Positions 1 to 7,640 of a stretch of 45,048 nt of DNA are shown here, in pieces (position 1 is the first letter of the stretch; each line of letters starts with the position of its first letter). Origin of the DNA: Bacillota bacterium (GTDB taxonomy: Bacteria > Bacillota_I > Bacilli_A > Erysipelotrichales > Erysipelotrichaceae); assembly GCA_023388995.1 (NCBI GenBank), contig JAEWFD010000032.1:1-45048 (forward strand), in the 5' to 3' direction. The notes beneath the pieces are model-generated. The model searched no databases. It had not been told where the DNA came from and worked only from the letters and a program-made list of their open reading frames with translations. The position numbers and the translations under genes were made by a program.

Positions 1-50
1 TAAGCCACATTCAAGAAACCAAAGATTCTAGCGCGAAATGCAAGTTCAAA

Positions 51-206
51 GACTTATCTAACTCATCACAATTACAGTCTCAAGAAGTGGCAGTAAACTC
101 CTTTGGGTAGTCAAGCTACAAGAAAAAATAAAAGTACACATTCACAATTCAATTTTACTAGAAAACAGAAAGGAGATGTATATTGTTTTGACTTTAGATA
201 AGTCAA
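51..206. repeat. Long-range and local inverted repeats upstream of agaS
   Basis: The segment GACTTATCTAA at 51-61 is the exact reverse complement of TTAGATAAGTC at 194-204. The second copy also sits inside a local hairpin, TTGACTT (188-194), spacer TAGAT, AAGTCAA (200-206). The two pairings exclude each other. The local hairpin lies 23 bases before the agaS start and overlaps a possible -35 (TTGACT 188-193, then TATACT 213-218 with a long 19-base spacer). It could be an operator or an RNA switch; the role is inference. An AGGAG at 171-175 is followed only by a 14-codon open frame from 176. Nothing else was recognised in 1-228. Confidence 0.5.
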
Positions 207-228
207 TTACAATATACTAGGAAAAATC

Positions 229-1401
229 ATGATATTTCAAAAAACAATGGAAGAATTACAAGCATTAATGGCTGTTTACACTGCTACGGAGATTCACCAG
301 CAGCCAGATACGTGGCTGAAAACGATACAGCAAGTTGAAGAACATAAAACACAGTTGAAGCAATTTATTGCGCAAGTAACAAGCAATGAGGATTATGATA
401 TTGTATTAACAGGAGCGGGTACCAGTGAGTTTGTCGGGAATGCCTTATTTTCCCATTTGAACCAAATAACCAATTTTAAAGCAAAATCGTATGCAACGAC
501 AGATATTGTGGCAACACCGGAAAACTATCTGTCAAGAACCAAACCGACATTGCTGATTTCATTTGGCCGTTCGGGCAATTCTCCGGAATCAATTGGAGCG
601 GTCCAACTGGCGAATGAAATAGTAGGCAATATTTACCAGTTATTTATCACCTGCAATGAAGAGGGGGCATTGAGTAAAGCCGCAAAAGAACAAAAAAATA
701 CCTATGCTTTAAATCTGACAAAAGAAACGCATGACAAGAGCTTTGCGATGACTTCCAGCTTTTCGAATATGTACCTTGCTGCACTTCTTTGCTTCCATTT
801 AGAAGAACTTGATGAAGTGAAGGCATATGTAGAAGAAGTGATCAAATCAGGGCGCCAATTTTTGACAGCAGGATATCAATTTGTTGGGGAGATTGTTCAA
901 AATTACAACTTTGAGCGTATTGTATATCTGGGCTCGAATTCCTTAAAAGGCGTTGCACAGGAATCAGCTTTGAAAATGCTGGAATTAACAGCTGGACAGA
1001 TTACGACGATGTTTGATACACCGCTAGGTTTCCGTCATGGTCCGAAATCTATTGTGAATGACAAAACACTCGTAGTAGTGTATACTAGTGATGATCCATA
1101 TACATACCAATATGAAGTGGACTTAATTAAGGAAATGTGCGGACAACGCAAAGAGAATAAAATAGCGGTCATTACAAATCACAAAGATCCAGAAATTCAG
1201 CAATTGGTTGATTATTACTATGCATTTAAAAATAAAGATCGCTTAAATAGTGTTTATTTAGGATTGGATTACATTTTGATTGCTCAAGTTACAGCACTTA
1301 TGAAGTCTTTATCCTTGGGCATGACACCGGACAATCCTTTCCCTGGTGGTTTTGTGAATCGGGTCGTACAAGGAGTTACCTTGTATCCATATCAAAAATA
1401 A
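229..1401 (+). CDS. agaS: AgaS-type SIS-domain sugar isomerase/deaminase
   Basis: A 390-residue protein with two sugar isomerase (SIS) domains. The first holds TGAGTSE at residues 61-67 and SFGRSGNS near 110; the second begins around YLGSNSLKG. Length and motifs fit AgaS, the family that converts galactosamine-6-phosphate to tagatose-6-phosphate with release of ammonia in the cytoplasm. ATG 229 is chosen because the frame is closed at 199 and AGGA at 219-222 gives a ribosome site 6 bases upstream. The next gene, a mannose-family PTS EIIA, starts 18 bases downstream, so the two are co-transcribed. The PTS IIB-IIC-IID genes at 17.3 kb and the GatZ/KbaZ gene at 22.5 kb fit the same pathway. The family call is firm; the exact substrate is inferred. 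Confidence 0.85.
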   Translation: MIFQKTMEELQALMAVYTATEIHQQPDTWLKTIQQVEEHKTQLKQFIAQVTSNEDYDIVLTGAGTSEFVGNALFSHLNQITNFKAKSYATTDIVATPENYLSRTKPTLLISFGRSGNSPESIGAVQLANEIVGNIYQLFITCNEEGALSKAAKEQKNTYALNLTKETHDKSFAMTSSFSNMYLAALLCFHLEELDEVKAYVEEVIKSGRQFLTAGYQFVGEIVQNYNFERIVYLGSNSLKGVAQESALKMLELTAGQITTMFDTPLGFRHGPKSIVNDKTLVVVYTSDDPYTYQYEVDLIKEMCGQRKENKIAVITNHKDPEIQQLVDYYYAFKNKDRLNSVYLGLDYILIAQVTALMKSLSLGMTPDNPFPGGFVNRVVQGVTLYPYQK

Positions 1402-1419
1402 TAAACAAGGAGAAACAAT

Positions 1420-1857
1420 ATGATTGGAATAATTGTAACAGGACATGGTCATTTCGCAACCGGTTTAACAAGCTCGCTTACCTTGATTGCAGGTACGCCG
1501 CAGCACTATGCAGCAGTAGACTTCCCGCAGGAATATTCTGTAGAGCAATTGGAGACAGAATTAAGCAAAGCGATGGATTCCCTTTCTATGTGTGACGGAA
1601 TACTGGTGATGAGTGATTTGGCGGGCGGTTCACCATTCAAGTCAGCGGTCATTTGTGCGCAAACAAGATCCAATGTTGAGGTACTTGCCGGAACCAATTT
1701 GCCGATGCTGATTGAAATTGGCATGGCAAGACAATTTATTACTGATCTTTCTGATCTGGCAAATATGGCGCTGCAAACAGGAAAAGATCAAGTTGTTAAG
1801 TATGAAGCACGAGTGAACGAAACAACAAATGAAGATGATTTTTCTGACGGTATTTAA
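1420..1857 (+). CDS. PTS mannose/GalNAc-family EIIA component
   Basis: A 145-residue single-domain EIIA of the mannose (ManX-type) family. It opens with IIVTGHGHFATGL; His9 in the GHG motif is the expected phosphorylated residue that accepts phosphate from HPr and passes it to IIB. SDLAGGSPF around residue 66 is also typical. AAGGAG at 1407-1412 precedes the ATG. It sits between agaS and the YajC-like gene, with short gaps. No IIB, IIC or IID lies beside it; the fitting ones are at 17335-19453, so the transporter is probably assembled from two loci. This suggests an amino-sugar PTS, but sugar specificity cannot be read from EIIA alone. Confidence 0.88.
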   Translation: MIGIIVTGHGHFATGLTSSLTLIAGTPQHYAAVDFPQEYSVEQLETELSKAMDSLSMCDGILVMSDLAGGSPFKSAVICAQTRSNVEVLAGTNLPMLIEIGMARQFITDLSDLANMALQTGKDQVVKYEARVNETTNEDDFSDGI

Positions 1858-1879
1858 GAGTATTTAGGGGAAGGTAACT

Positions 1880-2158
1880 ATGAAAAATGCAATCTTTGCC
1901 AGCAGTCTGGTGCTTGGAATATTTTTAGTGATATTGTTCGTTATGTATTATTTTATGAGTTTGCGGCAGGTCAATCGTCGAAAGTCACAGTATGTATCCA
2001 TCCATGAACGATTGAAGCCTGGTTGCACTGTTGAATTTGCAGGCGGTTTCATTGGCAAGCTGCGAAAAGTAACAGAAGAGTATTGTGAAGTGGAAATCGC
2101 CAAGGATACGATTGTCACGATTTCACGTTTTAGCATATCCAGAATCATCGAATCATAA
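1880..2158 (+). CDS. yajC: YajC-family small membrane protein in PTS operon
   Basis: A 92-residue protein with one N-terminal membrane segment (about residues 4-26) followed by a short cytoplasmic YajC-like domain (LKPGCTVEFAGGFIGKL, then a hydrophobic beta-rich tail). YajC is an accessory of the SecDF translocase, but in streptococci and relatives a YajC-like gene is also found inside mannose-family PTS operons for glycosaminoglycan or GalNAc sugars, which is the setting here. It starts 22 bases after the EIIA gene, with AGGGGAAGG upstream, and is the last gene before a terminator. Whether it serves Sec or the PTS is open; the position argues for a dedicated copy. Confidence 0.8.
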   Translation: MKNAIFASSLVLGIFLVILFVMYYFMSLRQVNRRKSQYVSIHERLKPGCTVEFAGGFIGKLRKVTEEYCEVEIAKDTIVTISRFSISRIIES

Positions 2159-2183
2159 AACGCTGCGGGTGCAGCGTTTTTTT
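2157..2183 (+). terminator. Rho-independent terminator after yajC
   Basis: AAAACGCTGC pairs with GCAGCGTTTT around a GGGT-centred loop and runs into seven T. The stem overlaps the last bases of the YajC stop codon. Confidence 0.85.
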
Positions 2184-2211
2184 GTTCAATTGGCATCCAA
2201 CAAGAGAGTGG

Positions 2212-2727
2212 CTATCTCAGGAAGTTAGCAAAAAAGAATACATCAGCTAATGTTCCATCCGCATATTCCGTGCGCGGATAGGCATTCACTCGTTCATAGC
2301 TGCCGTTGGTGTACTCAGCAATCACTTTATTCCAAAATAAACCGGAAGTCTGATTTGCCGGATGGCACTTCAGCTGCCACTTTCCTCTGTGAAGATCTAG
2401 CACTTGAAAGAACGCTTGCTTGCCCACCTGAGAACGGCGATACTTATGCATCACGAAAAACTCAGCCATTTGAAAGTCGGTCGGTCTGTCATCTACTTCA
2501 GGCAAATCAATTATCATGGCAAATCCAGCCAGCTTATCATCTGCAAAAATGAAGTATGCCCAGCGGTTTTCTTCGGTCCAGTAGTAATCCAGATAGGAAT
2601 AGCCATATAAACCCAATGCATTCACATCTCTTTTGTCCCATTGGGAGAACTCATAATCATATTTTTCCAGCAAATTTCGCAATATCTCTTTTTCATCGAT
2701 GGCAACAAGTTTTAATTGAATGTTCAT
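2212..2727 (-). CDS. GNAT-family acetyltransferase
   Basis: A 171-residue predicted N-acetyltransferase. The core acetyl-CoA motif is visible as YRRSQVGKQAF, preceded by the beta strand EFFVMHK, and followed by the KCHPANQTSGLFWNK strand-helix seen in GNAT proteins. The start at 2727 is set by an AGGAGG (complement of 2734-2739) and a TATAAT -10 (complement of 2746-2751); a longer frame to 2796 lacks a ribosome site. It is a single gene reading against both neighbours. The substrate is not predictable from sequence. Confidence 0.75.
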   Translation of the reverse strand: MNIQLKLVAIDEKEILRNLLEKYDYEFSQWDKRDVNALGLYGYSYLDYYWTEENRWAYFIFADDKLAGFAMIIDLPEVDDRPTDFQMAEFFVMHKYRRSQVGKQAFFQVLDLHRGKWQLKCHPANQTSGLFWNKVIAEYTNGSYERVNAYPRTEYADGTLADVFFFANFLR

Positions 2728-2866
2728 ATAAAACCTCCTATCTATATTATATCTAGTATAACATACCGCTAAATTCCGGGATAGCTTATTAAACATGGAA
2801 ATGCGTAGCCTCTGCAGCGCCTGGGATTTAGAAATGCACTAATGATCTGCTACCCAGCGGTTTTTC

Positions 2867-2912
2867 GTGCAATCAGGAAGCTATTGCATTATAATGAACT
2901 TGATTTAAGGAG
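2867..2912 (+). promoter_or_regulatory. Promoter and ribosome site of the kinase gene
   Basis: A clean -10 TATAAT at 2890-2895 with only a poor -35, and AAGGAG at 2908-2913, lie ahead of the sensor kinase start at 2925. The weak -35 suggests modest constitutive or regulated expression. Confidence 0.5.
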
Positions 2913-2924
2913 TTCTAAGAGACG

Positions 2925-4610
2925 ATGAAAACGCCGCATACGAATCAATTTCAAGTCAAGCTTAAAAGGCAAATTTTTCTATATGGCAGCACATTAGTTG
3001 CTGTGCTTTTGATCGCTCTTGCGGGGTATATGTTTTTGTATAAAACATATGAGACCCAAACGAATCTGCAAAATGCCAATCAAGTTGCAGTACGGAAAGT
3101 ACAAACGGTAATATCATCCTACCGCGATCAATTGCAATCCATCTCCAATCAGACGCAACTTCAGCTTTTTTTAAAACAAGAAGTTCCTTCCACAACCATA
3201 TACCAGCAATACTATCATTTCAACAACCGCTCGCAGGTGAAGCATCATATGCTGGTAACTGATCAAAATAATACTGTAAAACTCTCGACTTTTTCATCTA
3301 CAGAACATCAGATTCTGCTTTTTTTGAATCAAACATTAGCCGGCAAACTGAAGAAAGGAGAGATTGTAACCAGTGCTTTTCCGCTGCAGCTGGATCAGAC
3401 TGCAATCTCATACATTATGGGGAGCGCAATCTATCATCAATCAGATGTGATCGGTTATGTATTCTACTATCTTTCTGCCGATGATTTAAATCAATTATTG
3501 ATGTATGAAAAGATTGGACACAATATTATCACAGACTGGAAGGGAACGATTATCGGAACCACAAATCCGCAAATGGCAAATGCTCATCTGCGCTTTCAGC
3601 CAAAAGGACGAGAGGTAACATTGTATGATGTTGTTTATCAGATTAAGCACCAGCAGCTCGCTGCCCCCGAAATTCATGTGTACAGCTTGGTACATAGTCC
3701 GATTGATATGGAAACTTATCTATTTTGGTTTACGATTATCATTTTGTTTGGCTGCATTCTCATTATTTTCTCTAATTATTTTGCCAGTAAAATTGCAAAC
3801 AGCCAGTCGAAATCCATTGCCAGTTTGCTGGAAGCAGTAGAATATATTAAAGCCGGCAATCTGGATTATCGCGTGCATTTGCGAACACAGGATGAATTCG
3901 AGACCTTGGCAAATCAATTTAATGCCATGCTGGATGAGGTGAATGAGTTAAACAAACACAATGTAGAACTTGTGAATGTTCGCAGAATTACCGAAATCAA
4001 ACAGCTGGAAGCACAGTTTAATCCGCATTTGATTTATAATACGCTGGATACGATCCGCTATGGGATGATGCTGGATCCAAAGCTGGCAAGTGACTTAATC
4101 GTGAAACTGACAAGAATACTGCGGTATAGCGTGAATACGCAGATGTCGGTAGTTACGTTAGAAGATGATTTGGTTTATATTCGTGATTTTCTTGCGATCC
4201 AAAGTTACCGGTTTGCAGACCGCTTCCAATATGAAATTGCTGTCGATCTGAATTGCTATGGCTGCAAGGTACCAAAGCTGGTATTGCAGCCGCTGATTGA
4301 AAATAGCTGCAAATATGGTTTTATCCACCAAGATGCTTTGCACATCAAAATAAAGGGATACATCAAACAGGAATTTATGTATTTGTCTGTGGAAGACAAT
4401 GGCAAGGGAATGGAAGAAACAGTACTGAAAGAATTGTTAGTCAGCATTCAGCAAGAACATAACGGCACTGAGCATATTGGTTTGCACAACATCAAACGCA
4501 GGCTGACATTACTGTTTGGAAAAGACTGTGATATGATATTAGAAAGTCAAGTGGGGGTGGGGACCAAGGTTACGCTGAAAATAGCATTAGGAGGTGAAAC
4601 ACGTGTATAA
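2925..4610 (+). CDS. YesM/LytS-type sensor histidine kinase
   Basis: A 561-residue membrane kinase. Membrane segments lie at about residues 17-38 and 264-286, with a 225-residue extracytoplasmic sensor domain between them. A HAMP-like linker (about 288-345) and a His_kinase (PF06580) dimerisation domain follow, with the phospho-acceptor His368 in QFNPHLIYNTLD. The C-terminal ATPase domain shows the N box (LIENSCKYG) and G box (VEDNGKGM). The downstream response regulator overlaps it by 8 bases, then comes an ABC importer. In Bacillota this kinase class usually senses sugars or sugar-binding proteins and switches on the adjoining uptake operon. Confidence 0.9.
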   Translation: MKTPHTNQFQVKLKRQIFLYGSTLVAVLLIALAGYMFLYKTYETQTNLQNANQVAVRKVQTVISSYRDQLQSISNQTQLQLFLKQEVPSTTIYQQYYHFNNRSQVKHHMLVTDQNNTVKLSTFSSTEHQILLFLNQTLAGKLKKGEIVTSAFPLQLDQTAISYIMGSAIYHQSDVIGYVFYYLSADDLNQLLMYEKIGHNIITDWKGTIIGTTNPQMANAHLRFQPKGREVTLYDVVYQIKHQQLAAPEIHVYSLVHSPIDMETYLFWFTIIILFGCILIIFSNYFASKIANSQSKSIASLLEAVEYIKAGNLDYRVHLRTQDEFETLANQFNAMLDEVNELNKHNVELVNVRRITEIKQLEAQFNPHLIYNTLDTIRYGMMLDPKLASDLIVKLTRILRYSVNTQMSVVTLEDDLVYIRDFLAIQSYRFADRFQYEIAVDLNCYGCKVPKLVLQPLIENSCKYGFIHQDALHIKIKGYIKQEFMYLSVEDNGKGMEETVLKELLVSIQQEHNGTEHIGLHNIKRRLTLLFGKDCDMILESQVGVGTKVTLKIALGGETRV

Positions 4611-5388
4611 AGTACTCGTTGTAGAAGATGAAACACTTCTGCGCAAAGGATTGATCTATTCCATACCCTGGGTAGAATTAGACTGCGTTGTTGTGGGAGA
4701 AGCAAATAATGGCGTGGAAGGTGTCGAAAAAATCAAGGAATTGCAGCCAGACATTGTAATTACGGACATTAATATGCCTGTCATGGACGGTCTTGACATG
4801 ATTCGCAGCACTAGTCAGGATTATGTATATAGTATCATTATTCTTTCGGGATACCATGAGTTTGAGTATGCGAAACAGGCAATTCGATATGGAGTCAGTG
4901 AATATCTGCTGAAACCGGTGGATCATGATGAAATGAAACAAGCCATAGCAAATGCATGCCATCAAATTGAAATGCGGAAGTTGTATGAAACGCAGCTGCA
5001 CAATGCAGAAGGAATCAAAACAATTACCGTGTTGGATTATCAAGTACAAGACTATAAGCAGCAATCACAGCTGGTTCGAGCCATGATCACCTATGTAGAA
5101 GAAAACTACCACAAGAAATTTACGATGGAAGATGTATCAGATGAACTTGCATGCAGTATTACATTGATGAACATGAAATTCAAAAAAGAGACTAACTACA
5201 CCTTCAATGACTTTGTGAATCGATACCGCATCCAAATGGCACTAAACAGCATGAAAGAAAAAAAGAAGCCGATCTACCAGCTGGCGATTGACTGCGGTTT
5301 CCGCGACTATAAGTACTTTCATATCGTCTTTAAGAAATATATCGGATGTTCACCCAAGGAATTTTTAAATACAGTAGGAAAACTGTGA
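4603..5388 (+). CDS. AraC-type response regulator (YesN-like)
   Basis: A 261-residue regulator: receiver domain (residues 1-120; acidic pocket E8-D9, phospho-acceptor D55 in TDINMP, K104 in LLKP), then an AraC-type double helix-turn-helix at about 160-258 ending in GCSPKEFL. The likely start is GTG 4603: an AGGAGG at 4589-4594 sits 8 bases upstream and would overlap the alternative GTG at 4594. The start lies inside the last codons of the kinase, so translation is coupled. The probable target is the promoter at about 5.42-5.46 kb before the substrate-binding protein gene. Confidence 0.9.
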   Translation: MYKVLVVEDETLLRKGLIYSIPWVELDCVVVGEANNGVEGVEKIKELQPDIVITDINMPVMDGLDMIRSTSQDYVYSIIILSGYHEFEYAKQAIRYGVSEYLLKPVDHDEMKQAIANACHQIEMRKLYETQLHNAEGIKTITVLDYQVQDYKQQSQLVRAMITYVEENYHKKFTMEDVSDELACSITLMNMKFKKETNYTFNDFVNRYRIQMALNSMKEKKKPIYQLAIDCGFRDYKYFHIVFKKYIGCSPKEFLNTVGKL

Positions 5389-5414
5389 TGAATATTGCCT
5401 GATTTTACCCGGTT

Positions 5415-5462
5415 TAGGTATGTGAAAGCGTTTTAAAGATAGGTATAATAATGGTATACCTA
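5415..5462 (+). promoter_or_regulatory. Importer promoter with cre-like box and inverted repeat
   Basis: TGAAAGCGTTTTAA at 5423-5436 matches the CcpA cre consensus TGWAANCGNTNWCA at 13 of 14 positions. It lies where the -35 should be; the -10 is TATAAT at 5444-5449, and no good -35 is seen, as expected for an activated promoter. AGGTATA (5441-5447) and TATACCT (5455-5461) form an inverted repeat across the -10, and TAGGTAT recurs at 5415-5421. These are candidate response-regulator contacts. The cre match implies carbon catabolite control. Confidence 0.65.
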
Positions 5463-5476
5463 GAGGAGGGTAAAAT

Positions 5477-6505
5477 ATGAATATGAAAAAAATATTGGCA
5501 TCATTGATGGTGCTGACATTGACATTGGGCATGAGCGCATGTTCATCTGATTCCAAACCAAAAGAAGAAGGATCAAAAAAATTGGTCGTCTATTCTCCAA
5601 ACAGCGAAGGATTGATGAATGCTGTTATTCCACTATTTGAAGAAAAATATGGTATTGAAGTTGAAGAAATTCAAGCTGGTACGGGCGAGCTGATCAAACG
5701 ACTTCAAGCAGAAAAAGATGATCCGCAAGCTGACGTAATGTTCGGGGGCTCTTATTCCCAATATACATCAAATGCTGATCTTTGGGAAAACTATGTTTCA
5801 CCAAATGAATCTAACATTTTACCGGAATACCGCAACACAACTGGATACACAACTTCTTATGTATTGGATGGAAGTGTGCTTCTTGTAAATACTGACTTGA
5901 TCGGTGACATCAAAGTAGACAGCTATGCTGACTTACTGAATCCGAAACTAAAAGGGAAAATTGCAACAGCAGACCCTGCTAACTCTTCTTCCGCATTTGC
6001 GCAGCTGACAAACATCTTATTGGCGATGGGCGGCTATGAATCAGAAGATGCTTGGAACTATGTAACAGAATTGGTTAAAAACTGGGATGGCAAAATCCAA
6101 TCCGGCTCTTCTGCAGTATACAAAGGCGTAGCTGAAGGAGAATATTTGGTAGCATTGACTTATGAAGACCCATGTGCTGCATTGGTACGTGACGGTGCTC
6201 CTGTGAAGATTGTATATCCAACTGAAGGTGCTGTATATCTGCCTGCTGCTTCCGGTATCGTGAAGAATGCAAAAAACATGGATAATGCAAAACTGTTCAT
6301 TGACTTCATTATCACAAAAGAAGTACAAGATATTTTTGGCAGCACTTTGACAAATCGTCCAGTTATGGGTGATGCAAAAGTTGGCGACTATATGACTCCA
6401 ATCAATGATATCAAACGTATCGAAGAAGATCGTGACTATGTAAAGGCACACAAATCAGATTTGGTAAAACGCTATTCTGATATCTTTGCTAGCGTACAAA
6501 AATAA
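5477..6505 (+). CDS. ABC importer substrate-binding lipoprotein (AfuA/ferric-binding superfamily)
   Basis: A 342-residue lipoprotein: signal peptide of 21 residues with lipobox GMSAC, lipidated Cys22. The mature part is a periplasmic-binding fold of the ferric/AfuA/phosphonate class (LVVYSPNSEG start, GTGEL loop, PQADVMFGG, then SSAVYKGVAEGEY). Ferric-binding members carry a double-Tyr iron site; none is obvious, and the YKGVAEGEY region resembles organophosphate-binding relatives. It is the first gene of the importer operon, with GGAGGG at 5465-5470. Kinase neighbours and a cre-like box favour a sugar-phosphate or other organophosphate as ligand over iron. Automated labels would probably say iron transporter. 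Confidence 0.8.
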   Translation: MNMKKILASLMVLTLTLGMSACSSDSKPKEEGSKKLVVYSPNSEGLMNAVIPLFEEKYGIEVEEIQAGTGELIKRLQAEKDDPQADVMFGGSYSQYTSNADLWENYVSPNESNILPEYRNTTGYTTSYVLDGSVLLVNTDLIGDIKVDSYADLLNPKLKGKIATADPANSSSAFAQLTNILLAMGGYESEDAWNYVTELVKNWDGKIQSGSSAVYKGVAEGEYLVALTYEDPCAALVRDGAPVKIVYPTEGAVYLPAASGIVKNAKNMDNAKLFIDFIITKEVQDIFGSTLTNRPVMGDAKVGDYMTPINDIKRIEEDRDYVKAHKSDLVKRYSDIFASVQK

Positions 6506-6530
6506 TTGAAGTAAAAAAGGAGAGATTGTG

Positions 6531-7640
6531 ATGAGTGTTCAAATTAAAATTCAAGATGCAGTAAAGAAATATGGACCAAACACAATCATTTCAGGACTCT
6601 TTCTACACATCAAGGAGGGTGAATTATTCACCCTCCTTGGTCCTTCTGGGTGTGGTAAAACGACGCTTCTGCGAATGATTGCGGGATTCAATTCCATTGA
6701 AGGAGGGGATTTCTACTTCAATGATAAAAGAGTCAATGATATGGAACCAAGCAAACGGAATATCGGTATGGTTTTCCAAAACTATGCAATTTTCCCGCAT
6801 TTGAGTGTCAAGGAGAACGTAGCATTCGGTCTCAAAAACAGAAATTACTCAAAGGCGCAAATTGAGCAGGATACAGAAGAATTTTTAAAGTTAATGCAAA
6901 TTGATCAATATAAGGATAGAATGCCAGAACGCTTGTCCGGCGGACAGCAGCAGCGTGTTGCCTTGGCGAGAGCTTTGGTCATTAAACCGGATGTTCTGCT
7001 GATGGATGAACCGCTGAGTAATTTGGATGCGAAATTGCGTGTTGAAATGCGCAGTGTAATCAAAGAAATTCAAAATGAAGTTGGCATCACAACCGTATAT
7101 GTAACGCATGACCAGGAAGAGGCTATGGCCATTTCTGACCGCATTGCAGTCATGAAAGATGGTGTCATCCAGCATGTCGGAACACCAAAAGAAATTTACC
7201 AACGGCCAAACAACATCTTTGTAGCAACGTTTATCGGCCGCAGCAATATCTTTGATGCACCAATTGCTGTTAAAGATGATGTAGTGACTCTTGCAATCGG
7301 AGAATATGAAATTGCTATGCCGCAAATTGCACCGTCGAAAGTAACAGATCATACCGCTATGGTATCGATTCGGCCGGAAGAACTGGTGATTCTGCCGGAA
7401 GGCACAGACGGCTTGAAAGCAACGGTAGACAGCAGTATTTTCCTAGGATTGAATACGCATTATCTGGTACATCTTGACTCCGGCGAAAAGCTGGAAATCA
7501 TCCAAGAATCTTCCATTGACAGCATCATCAAGCCAAACACGCAGATTGTACTTGGCATTAAGACTGAGAAGATCAATGTATTCAGTGCGGATGGATCATC
7601 CAACTTGCTGGGCGGTGTAACACATGAAGGACAACAATAA
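6531..7640 (+). CDS. ABC importer ATPase (FbpC/AfuC/PotA class)
   Basis: A 369-residue ATPase with Walker A GPSGCGKTT (37-45), Q-loop QNYAIF, signature LSGGQQQR, Walker B LLMDEP, an H-loop in VTHDQEEAM, and a C-terminal regulatory TOBE-type extension from about residue 240. AGGAG at 6518-6522 is 8 bases from ATG 6531, preferred over GTG 6528. The binding-protein gene ends 25 bases upstream and the permease start overlaps this gene's end by 17 bases. It energises uptake through the fused permease. Confidence 0.92.
   Translation: MSVQIKIQDAVKKYGPNTIISGLFLHIKEGELFTLLGPSGCGKTTLLRMIAGFNSIEGGDFYFNDKRVNDMEPSKRNIGMVFQNYAIFPHLSVKENVAFGLKNRNYSKAQIEQDTEEFLKLMQIDQYKDRMPERLSGGQQQRVALARALVIKPDVLLMDEPLSNLDAKLRVEMRSVIKEIQNEVGITTVYVTHDQEEAMAISDRIAVMKDGVIQHVGTPKEIYQRPNNIFVATFIGRSNIFDAPIAVKDDVVTLAIGEYEIAMPQIAPSKVTDHTAMVSIRPEELVILPEGTDGLKATVDSSIFLGLNTHYLVHLDSGEKLEIIQESSIDSIIKPNTQIVLGIKTEKINVFSADGSSNLLGGVTHEGQQ

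Noticed and set aside
176..220. A 14-codon leader peptide before agaS
   Set aside because: The AGGAG abuts the ATG with no spacing, and a terminator/antiterminator is not evident.
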